A DNA stretch of 64,000 bases. Source: Symmetrospora coprosmae. Its lineage: Eukaryota > Basidiomycota > Cystobasidiomycetes > Symmetrosporaceae. Location of the stretch: the NCBI GenBank assembly GCA_008802785.1, contig VUYT01000020.1, positions 186,001-250,000 of the forward strand, in the 5' to 3' direction. Shown here one piece after another: positions 34,908 through 49,266 of the stretch (within the stretch, counting starts at the first letter, position 1; each line of letters starts with the position of its first letter). The position numbers and the translations under genes are program-made. Under the pieces are notes generated by a model. It did no database searches, was not told where the DNA came from, and saw nothing but the letters and a program-made list of their open reading frames with translations.

Positions 34908-35671
34908 TTAGTCATCGCCTGGGGTGGGGATGTCGACTCCGGTCGCATGCGAGTACTGACCAAGAGCAAAGGCTGGAGGTAGGAGCAGAAGAAACGGGGG
35001 CCAGTCCGCAACTGATTCAAGGAGGAGGCATTACGCAAAAGCGGCGACGCACCTATGACGGTCCCGCTAATGAAGGTGGCAAGGCAGCCGAGAAAGGTGA
35101 ATCCGATGGGCAGCCAGATGGCATAGCGGAGGTGTTTCCTGCTCCTACGCGAGAAGATGAGGAGACCCCAAAGTCCGCATAGACCGAAGGCTAGGCCGGT
35201 GAGCAAGAGGCACCAGTAGATGGACAGGCGCCAGATGGCTGCGACGAGGTTGTTCCGCATCAGCGAGGGCGTTCAGCTTCTCGACGCGGGAGAAGAGCGA
35301 CCCACAGCTGGGGTAGTAGAGATAGTTAGGGGTCTTCCAGGGGAGATAGAGCGAGGGCCAAGCGGGGATGGTATAGCCTGGGTGTGCGGGACGGAAGGGC
35401 AGATGGGCGAAAGGGGAGTGAAATGGATGAGTCTGACGGCACACAGATCAGGATACGCGCAATGTACGCAAGCCGACTGACCCTCTGGCGGTGACAGGTA
35501 GTAGCCACCTCCGGCTGTCCAAGTGTGACCGATGTGAACGCGCGTGGCATCCGGGCGGAGCAAGCGATAATGGCGAGCAACAGCAGCAGCAAGGTCAGCA
35601 GCGGGAATGGCGTCGCAGCAGAAGATACGCAGAGCAATCTCAGTGTCGGACGCACGTATCTCAGCTGACAT
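34908..35671 (-). CDS. Small two-helix membrane protein, unknown function
   Basis: Exons 35671-35482, 35377-35306, 35238-35053 and 34972-34908 give 170 aa with agreeing phases. The protein reads YTIPAWPSLYLPWKTPNYLY, a first membrane helix (IYWCLLLTGLAFGLCGLWGL), a short basic loop (FSRRSRKHLRY) and a second helix (WLPIGFTFLGCLATFISGTV), and ends GQYSHATGVDIPTPGDD. I do not recognise a family. The N-terminus is uncertain: a GTGCGT...GGACAG pair (about 35655-35509) could be another intron, giving a shorter start MSAEIPGGGYYL. The basic loop suggests a hairpin with both ends on the same side. It is divergent from LUC7, 172 bp away. Confidence 0.6.
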
Positions 35672-35843
35672 CCATGCGCGCGATACTCGATTAACCGGTT
35701 GGATGGAGCTGATGAGACCCGTCGAGGGGAGGCGAGGACGACGTCGCCGTCGCTGTCGCTGTCGCTGCTCCTCGTTCCTCCTTTCAATCTGAACCACAGT
35801 GTGCAGGACGTCAACACAGAGACACCACAGCAATCCAGTCAAG

Positions 35844-37416
35844 ATGGGTGAGTGCAATGTGCTGCAGTCCTGGGCCGTGGCTGTGGCTGCGGCTGTGACT
35901 GCAACTCCGGCTGACGCGCTCACTGCGTGCTCGCATCCAGGGTACATTGCAGAGATGCAGCGGAAAAGTGAGGGAGATGGCGTCGAGGCAGCTGCAGCAC
36001 GCGCATAATGCGCGGCTTCGCATCGCATATACTGAACAGTCTCTCCTCACTCGCATCTGCTCGCCCGCCCGCCCGCGCTGTCAGACCTGGAGCAGCTGTG
36101 AGTGTCCGGTGGGCGAGGGAGCGAGCGAGCCATCACTGACCAGGACATCCTCCCTCTCCGTGGCAGCATGGGAGCCGAAGCCATGGGCGTCGTCCCAGTG
36201 GACACGACCTTCTCGGATGCCAAGGTCTGCAAGAACTACCTGTGCGGCACCTGTCCCCACGACCTCTTCACCAATACTGTGAGTTGCAGCCTGCTTTGCT
36301 GTTGCTGAGGAACCTCGAAGGAACTCTACCTGCACGACTCCGAGCTGACAATCTGCATGCCCGCTGCTGCCGACGAACAGCGAATGGATCTCGGGCAATG
36401 TCCCAAGCTGCACTCGCAGCAGCTCAAAGCCGACTACGACAATGCCGTCACGAAAGCGCTGCAAGCCGAGGCATCGCAGAACGGAGCAGACCGCGATGCC
36501 CCTCCGCCGCAGTACAGCGTAAAGGAACTTGAGAACCTTAAGCGCGAGTACGAGCGCAACATTGTTGGCTTCGTCGAGGAGTGCGATCGCCGTATCCGCG
36601 CGGCACAGCGTCGGCTCGAGAAAACGCCCGAGGAGAACAACCGGACCACGAATCTCATGCGCGAGATTGCAGAGATTGAGACAGCGTACCAGGGCGCGAT
36701 GCAGTCTGTGGAGCAATTGGGTGAGCCTATTAGCTTGTCTTCTGACTAAGGCTCACTCGCGGGTTGCGCGCTGACGCTCTCCCTTGCAACAGGTGAATCT
36801 GGTCAGATTGACGAGTCCATGGCAGAGCTCGCAAAGGCAGAAGCGCTCAAGGCAGAGAAGCAGAGCAAGGAGCGCGAATTGCAGCAGCTCACCGAAAATT
36901 CGGGAGCGTCTGGGCACCAGAAGCTGCGTGTGTGCGATATCTGCGGAGCGTATCTTTCCATGCTTGACTCGGATCGGCGACTGGCGGATCACTTTGGAGG
37001 AAAGGTGCGAATCTACATAACGAGAAGGCGCATCGAAGTTTGCAGCTCTTTGCTGATCCTCCATCGCATGCTCTTCTCCACAGATGCACCTCGGCTACCT
37101 CCAGTTGAGAGAAATGATCGAGGCATGGCAAGAGCGCGGCATCAACAATGTCCGCCTGGCGCCACCGACGGAAGCATCAAAAGGCCCCTCTGCCGCTGCC
37201 ATGAAGGAGGAAGCGCCTGTGTCCGCGCCGACAGGGTCGAAAGGAGAAGATGGCGAGGCGCCCGCACGCAGTAGCGCACCGAACGGCACGGGAGGGTCAC
37301 CGCCTCCCCCGCACTATCAAAGCCGGAGCACGAGTGGGGCCAATAAGCGATACTCGGATCTGCCAGAAGGAGCGGAAGGGAACCGCGAGCGTGACAAGAG
37401 AAGGCGATACGACTAG
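35844..37416 (+). CDS. LUC7: LUC7-family U1 snRNP protein
   Basis: U1 snRNP component that stabilises pairing with the 5' splice site. Exons 35844-35847, 35941-35967, 36085-36097, 36167-36278, 36381-36720, 36793-37004 and 37084-37416 give 346 aa. Joining the four tiny first exons yields MGYIAEMQRKNLEQLMGAEA, the family's N-terminal helix, followed by the first zinc finger (VCKNYLCGTCPHDLF ... DLGQCPKLH) and, after a long coiled coil, the second (LRVCDICGAYLSMLDSDRRL ... DHFGGKMHLGY). The tail is Ser/Pro/Arg-rich. Two introns interrupt the first 15 codons, one directly after ATGG, and exon 3 is just 13 nt. It shares a short divergent promoter with the membrane protein gene at 34908-35671. Confidence 0.92.
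36085..36097 (+). other. 13-nt microexon (LUC7 exon 3)
   Basis: ACCTGGAGCAGCT between a CTGTCAG acceptor and a GTGAGT donor; it codes the NLEQL of the conserved MQRK-LEQLMG helix. Confidence 0.85.
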
Positions 37417-37846
37417 GCGTTGGGGCTTAAGGTCATCCTTGCATACGCAATGTATTGTTCAAAGGGCGCGTGGTGATCGCGAATCGTCTCCATCGTAATA
37501 GATACAGATTGCGAGAAGAGTCGAAGTTAAGTTAGGCGTGCGGAAGCAGTGACTAAGGACGAGATGCTAGTACAGTACGGACCGGCGTCCGGCCAGAGGT
37601 GGCCCGAGTATTATGCTAATGGTGTGCCGGGCAAAAAGTGAGAAAGGCGGTGAGAGCTACAGTGGATCGCGGATGAAAAGCAGATCTGGACCTCGTTGAG
37701 AGCCTGAAGAGAAAGAAGACGGCTGCTGGTGAGCTCATTGTCGGTGTGATAAGCGCAGCCAGCTGGGTGGCTTCGTAATGTTCTGAGCGAGGGCCAGTCA
37801 GCAAAAGCGTGCCCCTATTGCGCGGCGTCCGAAGCGGATGGCTTAC
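37417..37846. other. Convergent intergenic stretch
   Basis: Between the 3' ends of LUC7 and the KDM5-like gene, AT-richer than its surroundings, as expected for two 3' untranslated regions. No gene or repeat seen. Confidence 0.5.
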
Positions 37847-41464
<3,618 letters not shown>

Positions 41465-41679
41465 ACCTGCGCGACGCTTCTCGATGATGGGCGATATAGT
41501 CGGAGTTCGGTAGGGATGGGTGGACGCTGCTCGGGCGCAACTCGACAGCGCGCAAGACTTGCTTCGCGAAGAGCGCGACGGATAGAGAACAGCAGAAAGG
41601 GTGCGAAAGAAAAGGCTTGTTGGCGGCTACATGGTCTGTCTTGCACTAGTGGATACACTCGTTCGCTCGCCCGCATTTA

Positions 41680-43028
41680 TCACACATAACCCATGAAGCG
41701 CTCTGGTCCGGCCGGGACTAGTCTCCGCAGCTGTGGCAAGGCCTTGACCAGCGCTTCGAACGAAACGTCGTGATAGGCTAGCTTTCCACTTGAGTCCTGC
41801 TCTGACCCGTCAAAGGACATCCGGCCTGGTGCGATAGTCGCCACAATCCTGCGTGGAGAAGGGAAACAGTCAATAGCCATATACTGGGCAAGCCTGTGTT
41901 TCCTTGTACGCACAAGCTTGGCCCGAGGACCAGGTGTGAATCCGGCATGGGTGACAAATTGACGCCCTTCACCGCACCGCCCTGTCTTTCTATTGCTCTG
42001 ACGAGCTCCGTTGCAAGAGGGTTCGCCTGGTAGTGGTCGTCTGGTTTCTCGTCAGAGCAGTATAGCATCCAGACGCGAATGTCGGGGTGCGTTAGGAGGG
42101 TCTGCGCAGCAACAGACATCGGCCGTCAGCGTGTCAAGTAAGCGAAACGCAGAAGTCCCTGAGACTGACCACTCCTCGAGTCCTGTGCTGGGACAAGCTG
42201 ACCTCGACCTTCATGTTGTGAAAGATAGTTTGATGGTTGAGCTGGTGCGGACTAATGCGATTGACGGTCAGGCGGTTGTGACGATAGAGGTTGAAGTAGG
42301 TGATCTGGCATCCAGCACGGATAGCGTCAAAATGAGTTCACCATCAACGGCAATGACAATGGATGTCTCACGGTCGTGCTGGTCCTCGTGCAGCTCGTTT
42401 CGTAGATGTGATCTATCTGGCGGAGTTCCCTGACATCCCGAGATGACAGCATGAGCTTCCACCAGCGTATACCGCTTGGGAGTACTTGTCAGGCTCACCT
42501 CCAGAAGAGGGCTCTCCATGTCAGGTTCTTGTCGCTTTTCTGAGCGCGCTCGACTGCTTCTGCGGGGAAGCGGCGCGCATAGGCATCCTTCCAGGAGCGG
42601 TCACTGAGCAGAGGGGGCTCGAGCTGGTCGAGAACGAACGATCGCCTGCTGCGTGGGAGGAGGTGGTGCGCATAGAGGGTAGCGAGGGAGGTGCTTAAAG
42701 GCAGGATGGCAGTCCTGCGAGCCCATGTGGCGAGGATTCTCCACTCTGCCCGTCTCGATGAGGTTGAGGCAGAGTCAGGAGAATCCAGGTGGTCATGCTC
42801 CTCCTCATCCAGCATGCGTTTGATGATGGTCGTAGCTGGCTGCAGCTCGAGGCAGGCTGCCCTGATGCTGGAAGATGCCTGCGTCAGATGGAGATAGCTG
42901 ACGAGGTCGAGTCTGGCTGCAATCTCGCCGGCAATGACATCTGGAGGGAGGTCAGTCAGAAGGCGGCGATGAGGCATGTCTGATCTGTGCTGCTGCTGCA
43001 GCAATGACTCGGAGAGGGAGAGATGCAT
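41680..43028 (-). CDS. F-box-like protein of unknown target
   Basis: Exons 43028-42499, 42429-42372, 42304-42203, 42101-41914 and 41848-41680, 348 aa with agreeing phases. The N-terminus has an F-box-like motif, LLTDLPPDVIAGEIAARLDL, followed by YLHLTQASSSIRAACL. The middle has WKDAYARRFP and an Arg-rich helix; the C-terminal half (ITYFNLYRHNRLTVNRISP, HPDIRVWMLYCSDEKPDDHY, DSHLVLGPSLIVATIAPGR) is probably a compact alpha/beta domain that I do not recognise. Exon 3 could end six bases earlier (two GTC donors). The first ATG is at 43028; an in-frame ATG at 42977 gives a start directly before the F-box. It is divergent from RPL19. Confidence 0.65.
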
Positions 43029-43309
43029 GCGCTGTTACGTGTAATACATTATCTGTGTGCCCGTCTTTGCCGTCCTGCCTGCGCAGAAACAGAAGCTGGC
43101 ACCTGACTCGGGGGGGGGGGAATCCCCTCCCTCCCTCCCTGCCTGCTGCCCGCGCGCCCTCGCCCTGCCTGGCCTGGGGGCATTTGCCACCCGACTCCTC
43201 CGAACGCTTTCTTCCAAAATTCAGACGGGCCCGCCCTCCGGGGCAGGGACCAGGCTGCCCTCCTCTCGACGCCGGCTCCACCACAGCACAGCAAGAACAC
43301 AACAGCAAG
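43029..43309. promoter_or_regulatory. Divergent promoter region, F-box-like gene and RPL19
   Basis: 281 bp between start codons. Contains a run of G (about 43111-43120), a CCCT-repeat tract (43126-43140) and C/T-rich DNA, typical of strong ribosomal protein promoters in fungi. No TATA box seen. Confidence 0.5.
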
Positions 43310-44540
43310 ATGTCGTCGAACCTCGCTACCCAGAAGGTGAATGAGCACGCAAATGCTGCTGCTGCTGGTTGTGCGGTCTCGCCGCCGTCGGTGCTGCCAG
43401 ACTCAAGGAAGGAGGAACAGCCGAAGGGAGCGAGATGGAGGGGCCACGATCGCCCTGGGATGGGCCAGCGGGGTCTGGCAATGTGTGATGGGAGGAGCAG
43501 TAAGCAGGAGCAGGAGCAGGGAGGAGCAGCACAGCACCCGATACGACACTAGATGATCTGGCAGCTCGACCGGCGTGACCGGCATCCGAGCGGCAGCCCC
43601 GATCCTACGAGCTCAATGCTGAGACTCGCCGTGCTTGCATTACCCACCGCAGCGACTGGCCGCCTCCGTGGCTGGCGTGGGCAAGAGGAAGATCTTCCTC
43701 GAGTGAGTGCATAGTTGATGCTGGTGCCGCGCTGCTTGCGCTTCTTTCGATGCTGATCTGTCCCATGTTGCCTCCCTCCCGCAGCCCTCTTCAGTGCGTG
43801 CAGCTAGCTGCCAGTCACCCTCGCCGGGCAGGGCTTCCGATGCAGCCAACCCTGACCGCACGTTCTTCCCTACGCGCAACAGCCTTTCCGCCATCGCTGG
43901 CGCCAACAGCAGGCGAAACATCAAGAAGATGATCAGCGACAACATCATTGTCGTCAAGCCCGAGGTTGTCCAGTCAGTCTCGCGGCCCGCTACGGACCGG
44001 ACCGTTAGAAGGGTACTGGCATGAGGCTGACACCACCGGCACCCTCCCCAGCTCCCGAGCACGCACCCGCGACATGCAGGCTGCCAAGGCCGCCGGCCGA
44101 CACACCGGAACCGGAAAGAGAAAGGGTACCTCCGAGGCCCGAATGCCGACAAAGGTCCTCTGGATGAGGAGGCAGCGCGTCCTCAGGCGCCTCCTCCGCA
44201 AGTACCGCGAGCAGGGCAAGATCGACAACCACCTCTACCACGACCTGTACATGAAGAGCAAGGGTAACGTCTTCAAGAACAAGCGTGTCCTCATGGACTA
44301 CATCCACAAGGTGCGCCCTGGTCTGCTCTGTCGGATCAGCGAGAGTACACCACTGACAGGGCTTATCACGTACCATCGCGTCCGCAGGCCAAGGCTGAGA
44401 AGACCCGAGCCAAGACCCTCACTGACCAGATGGAGGCCCGCCGTGCAAAGAACGCCGCCGCCCGATCCCGCCGTGCGGATCGGATCGCAGAGAAGAGGTC
44501 GGCCATCATCGAGGTCGAGAACGAGGAGGCAAAGGAGTAA
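43310..44540 (+). CDS. RPL19: 60S ribosomal protein L19 (eL19)
   Basis: Large-subunit protein with a long C-terminal helix reaching the small subunit. Exons 43310-43336, 43653-43702, 43785-43793, 43883-43972, 44052-44310 and 44388-44540 give 195 aa. The protein reads [99 protein letters not shown] and [16 protein letters not shown]. The 9-nt exon 3 supplies the Asp-Pro and spacing expected in the family's DPNE-x-S-x-I segment; its loss would keep the frame but delete three conserved-position residues. Intron 1 (316 nt) is long for this window. The C-terminus ends in an Arg/Lys/Glu-rich helix. Confidence 0.92.
43785..43793 (+). other. 9-nt microexon (RPL19 exon 3)
   Basis: CCCTCTTCA between a CCCGCAG acceptor and a GTGCGT donor. 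It restores the family length after FLD. Frame-neutral if skipped, so the call rests on family alignment alone. Confidence 0.6.
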
Positions 44541-44891
44541 ATTCTCTTCGTTGTCTTACCTTACTTCCGTCTCTCGTGTTGTCAACCCTCTCCGCTGCAC
44601 ACGTTTGGCAGGGCCGCCCCGCCCAGACTCTTCACGGTTATGCAATCCAACGAGGAAGTGTTCCTACGCATTGCTTCCATTCCGTTCTTATGCAGTCGTT
44701 TCTGACCCGCCCTCAGCTCGGCGATCCCGTCAACGCATCTGCACACTCTTTGCCAGTCCGCACCCGAGATAGGCCTTGGCATTCGAGCCCTCACATCCTT
44801 GGGCACCTGCACCGTTTTTCACAGGTCACCCTTTAAGATTGGTATGATTACATTGCCAGGGCTTTTTCGGCTGCTTCTGCTATGACTCCCT
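44541..44891. other. Convergent intergenic stretch
   Basis: Between the RPL19 stop and the stop of the helical mitochondrial protein gene. T/C-rich after the RPL19 stop; no gene or repeat seen. Confidence 0.5.
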
Positions 44892-46736
44892 TCACTTCTG
44901 CGCTTTCTGCTTTGCCTCCTGCGCGGCGTCGCCAGTCAGGTCCTTAGCCTCCTTGCCCTTCTTCTCGAGCACAGTCTTGAGTTCCTCATATGTCTCGTTT
45001 AGGATCTTCTCAAAGTCACCGCCCTTGTCTTGGGCCAGCTCGCGGAGCTCGTGCAGGCTCTTGAGGCTTGGGACAGACTCGAAGAGCTGCAAACGCAATG
45101 CCAAATCAATAATCAGTACTCCTACCCTCGCAATAGACGCGACCGCCGAGTGCTTACCTTGTCAACGCCTGGAATCTGGCTGGCCTTCTCTGACGCCTTC
45201 TTGGCCACATCGCCGCCCTTGTCCTGTGCGAGCTTCTGCAGCTGACCGATCTTGCTCTTTGCGATCTGCATGAGCTTGGCGGCTGCTTCCAGAGAAGAGG
45301 ATGGCAAGCGTCAGCCCCTGACGTCGGCGCGAGCAAATTTGAGCGCTATCTGACGCACTGTCGCCCTTTTTCCCGGCAGCCTCGAGCTCCGAGTATGTCT
45401 CGTTGATGAGCTTGACGCCGTCGTCGCCGACGTACTCCTTGAGGCCATCAACGCTCTCCTCGAGGTACTTCTTGACGTCTGGCGCCTTGTCGAGGTAGGG
45501 TCGGGCGCCCTCTGCGGCCTTGGAGTAGGCCTCGCTGCCGACCTGCTGGCCGAGCTTGCGGACCTCCTCGAGGGTCTGCTTGGCGATCGAAACGGCCTTT
45601 GCGATGCTCTCGCCGTTCACGCCCTTGTCAGTCAGATCCTTGATCTGCTTGACGGCGTCCTCGGTGATCTTGCGCGCCTCTGGGCCGTACTTATTGCCGA
45701 GGTCCGTCAGCTGGTTGTACGAGTCGCCGAGAGCCGACTTCAATGCTGGGTGATTCGCAAGCAAGGGAGCGAGCGCGCCAGCTGACAGTGTCGACGAGAG
45801 CTGCTGGATCTTGGACACGCCCTCCTGGATGACGTTGACGACGTTGTCCGAGACCTTGTCGCCACCCTCGGAAGCTGCCTTGCTCAGGTCGGTGTACACT
45901 TGCCTGTAGGACGCGTGCCGGGATGGACACGGTCAGAGACTGCCTTGGAAGGAATGAAAGCATAGAGGTGCGAGCCCTGCTCACTTCAAGATCTTCTCCA
46001 CCTCCGGTCCGTTCTTCTCTGCGATCTGGTCAATCTGGTCGAACTGCGAGGCGAGAAGGGCAAGTCAGCTTCTCACGTTACACTGCATTGCTATCGTGCA
46101 GCGGGGCTACGCACGGTGAGGTCGACTGCGTGCTTCGCTCCAGGGAAGGCGGCTGATGACGTAGGGAGAAGCCGCATCAGGCTCGTTCATCTCGACAGGC
46201 CCCGAATGCAGACGAGAAGACTAACCAGTGTACGAGTAGGCTGCCTGGCGGAGGAAGTGCATCATGGACTTGACGGAGGGAGTGGCCTCGACCGCCTTGT
46301 TCTTGAGCGACTCTGCGGTCTGGCTCATCTGCCGGACGGTGTTGACGGCCGTCTTTGCGCCCGAAAAGTGGTAGTATCCGTAGACTGGCATAGCAGACCG
46401 AACGAGTCAGCCCATTGTGAGTGGTGTCATCCGTCGCTTGCGAGACAGCCTCACCTCCGAGGAGAACGACGGCTCCACCACCGACGCCTGCCATTGCGTG
46501 CGAACCGGCAGATGGGACTCGAGGGTCCTAAGGGCGGGGAAAGGCGAGTGCAGCACGCATGCCAAGAAGGTACGTTCGTGATTATAGGCCTGTCACTCCT
46601 TCAGGAACGGCACAGTCCTGGCACTCACGGCTGTGGCATAGGTCCTGCGAGCTGCTGCTCGCTGGGCCTGCGGGGCTCGCCGGGTCGCGGCAGAGCGGAC
46701 GGCAGGACGGAGGGAAGCTGTTGCTGAGCGGTACAT
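44892..46736 (-). CDS. Mitochondrial, helix-rich (LEA/apolipoprotein-like) membrane protein
   Basis: Eight exons, 46736-46629, 46527-46455, 46384-46226, 46152-46115, 46043-45985, 45903-45359, 45285-45158 and 45086-44892, give 434 aa. The first 36 residues are Arg/Ala/Ser-rich without acids (MYRSATASLRPAVRSAATRR), a clear mitochondrial presequence. A Gly-rich hydrophobic stretch (AMAGVGGGAVVLLGGVYGYY) may cross the inner membrane. The remainder is amphipathic helix with recurring pieces: KLAQDKGGDVAKKASEK and ELAQDKGGDFEKILNETY, plus KLINETYSELEAAGKKGD. I recognise no named family. A structural or lipid-binding role at the inner membrane is a guess from composition. All phases agree and every intron has a GT donor and AG acceptor. 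Confidence 0.75.
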
Positions 46737-47113
46737 GCCGGCTGTTGGTATGCTGATGATGTAGCTGTGCTGTGCTATAGACGGGTGATTCGGTAGTGTT
46801 GAGCGAAACAAGACTCGCCTGATTAGGCTTCTCCCATCGGAGCGGCTCGGGGGCGGAAGCAGTGACGTGTTCGACAGTCGAGCCCGCTCCCACGTGTCAG
46901 GGGCGCGGCCGTCGTGGATTCGACATGGCAAAACTGAAGGTGGTGCTTCTACAACTACTATATGGTACTGCGTATTAAGAAGGCTTCTGCGTATGTTAGA
47001 AGCCTCCGCCTTTACCCCGTTCGTGCCAGAACCTGCGCGAGCACAAGCAAGCATGGATGTCAGCCGGGCATGCCTGGAAGACCGTCTGTAAGTACGCGCT
47101 GCAGCAGGGCCAC
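46737..47113. other. Intergenic stretch between two minus-strand genes
   Basis: Should hold the 3' flank of the mannosyltransferase gene and the promoter of the mitochondrial protein gene. Short open frames only; nothing recognised. Confidence 0.45.
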
Positions 47114-49266
47114 TCACATCTCTTCAAAGCCGTCCAAGACTCCCCCGAACGCCCGAGGAGAGGACTCTATCCGGATCTGGCCATTCTCGTAGTTGCCTTC
47201 GCGGTTCCCCTCGATGCGCGGATCGATGTCATCGAACGCGTCCCATAGATCCACGCACATGCCCTGGCGAGATGTGTATACGACCGACCGCGCACGGTCG
47301 CTTGGTCTGTCTGTCCGATCTTCCGCCGCGTACTTGACGTGCGTCAAGAACTTGCCCCGCTGGTAACCCGAGCTGTGCTTCAGGAGATTGGCGTGCACAA
47401 AGAGCGGCGGGGCATGGGCGGCCAGCAGGGCTGCGGACGGCTTGGCGGAGGGATAGTGCTGCCAGTCCGCTGGGGACAGACTGTGCTGCAGCATCACGAG
47501 GCCACAGAACGTGTGTCCTTCGGTCTCGTAGTTGTGCATATTGCTGCAGAGGAAAAGGTAACATCCGGCTCAGTCAGGCGCTGCTGGTAAGGTGATGCCG
47601 GCATCGGTACAGAACGTACCCGTAGGCGGTGAGGGCATGTGGTGCAGGCGTGTAGTCGATCCCCAGAGCATAGAAGCCGTAGCGCTGCAGTTTAGGGCAG
47701 TCGCTGAAAGAATCAGTGCTCGTCCTCGTGCGATATACATTCCGTGCGCTTACGAAGGTGTCTTTGTCCTGTGCAGGTCACATAGAGAATCAGCTCATCT
47801 GCTAATGAGAGAACAGTGCGGAGGGCAACTTACGCCGCCCGATATCTTGAACCAGAACGCATGGTCCTCCTGCATCCTAGCAGCCGCAATCAGCGCAGCG
47901 AGGTTCATCCCGTTCTGCCCTCGCTTGTCTATGAGAATCTGGCCCGAGTCTAGCTGCCACTCGTTCCTGCGACATTGCAACCCGAATGTTCTCCAAACCG
48001 GGTTGGCTGGGCCCTGCAAACATGCTTTCACTATCTCAGCGTCCTTGCCCTCCAAGGCATCATATGCTGGCTTGAAGAGCAGGACCCACGTCGCGCGTGA
48101 TGTCGGGCCAGAAGACAGCCCGGTGCACCTTGTAAACTGGCGACTCGAAGAGGAAGGCCGGGTCTGCCAGAACAATGTTGTCCGAGTCGAGGTAAAGCAC
48201 CTCGGAGAAGGACGACTTGACAATGGCTTCTCCTTTCTGCGTTCATTCGTTCGAGACAATGAATCAGAGCCCCGAAGTTCGCCTGATCCGCACTCGCCTC
48301 TCGCACGCACAATCTGAAAGTTCTGCTCGGGCAGGAGCAAGGACAGCGTCAGTGCAAGAAGACAATGCAAGCCGAGCTCGCTGTCGCATCAGCGGCTCAC
48401 CTTCCATGAAGGTAATTTTGCGCTGGAGAGCAGCTGTGGTTCGCACATATGCGTTATTTCAGCCGGACCAGGTCGGCACACAGTATCGGGCCCTGTAAGC
48501 AGTGCCACTGACCTGCTTGAAGACTACATTGCCCAGCTGCTCTATCTCGCCCCTGATGCCCTCGCCTGGATTCAGGGTCATCTCTTGCGGGAACGAAAAG
48601 ATCTCGACAGGTAGATCAGAGTGCGCTCTGTATCTAAGGACTCGCATCGAGTTGTAGACGCGTTCGAGCGTATCCTGAACCGAGAAGGACGTTTAGAGCG
48701 AGAAGCGGTGATCCAGACTAGAGCTCTCAAAAAGGCCGTACCGCATTACCGCCTGTATAGACGATGCCCCTTCGGCCGTCTCCAAACATGGGTGAGGTTT
48801 GCAAGATGTCCAGCTCCTTCCCACCCTCCTTCTTCTGCTCGAGCAGACCTGGCAGACCGAACGCGTCTCGAACACCTTCGATGATGTTGCTCCGCTTCTC
48901 AACGAGGTATTCCGAGGTGAGGCCACGCCAGAAGCTCGACTCGCCGTTGATCTGGTCTCTGTTGGACTGCGCTTCTCGGCCCTTGCAGACGAGCGTATTT
49001 GCGCGCAGGGCGTCATCATACGTCGCGATAGGAGTGCGCTCGAGGCGGACCAGTGCGTTGGAGACGAGCTCTAGCGTCGAGAGTGAGCGCCCTGCCTTGG
49101 GCCTGATGAGGGTCGCGTGCTGGCGGGATGAGCGGAGGGCGGCCTTCAGGCGGCTGCTAGGTCCGCTAGTGTCTGAGAAGGAGCCCGACTCGAGGATGAC
49201 GACGATGAGCAGTAGTAGGACGGCTAGCGTCAGCCTGCCGGTCTTGCTCAGGGTCGTCCGGGCCAT
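47114..49266 (-). CDS. MNN2/MNN5-like alpha-1,2-mannosyltransferase (GT71)
   Basis: Golgi type II glycosyltransferase that adds branching mannose to N-glycans or other mannans. The N-terminus MARTTLSKTGRL is followed by a single membrane anchor (TLAVLLLLIVVILES). Exon 1 is 49266-48742 and exon 2 48674-48513; at least seven more short exons run to the stop at 47114. Conserved pieces: RGIVYTGGNADTLERVYNSM, LPVEIFSFPQEM, SSFSEVLYLDSDNIVLADP (metal-binding DSD), AVFWPDI, FGLQCRRNEWQLDSGQILID and HANLLKHSSG. The C-terminus ends GGVLDGFEEM. I did not fix every inner exon: the 48513-47900 part holds several small exons with good sites (for instance around 48417-48450). No break is evident. Confidence 0.82.

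Noticed and set aside
35326-35817. Leu-rich frame (LLTLLLLLLAII) as a signal anchor for the small membrane protein
   Set aside because: The frame does not connect in phase to the following exon; the phase-correct frame is a different one, and the Leu run comes from a CTG/GCT repeat.
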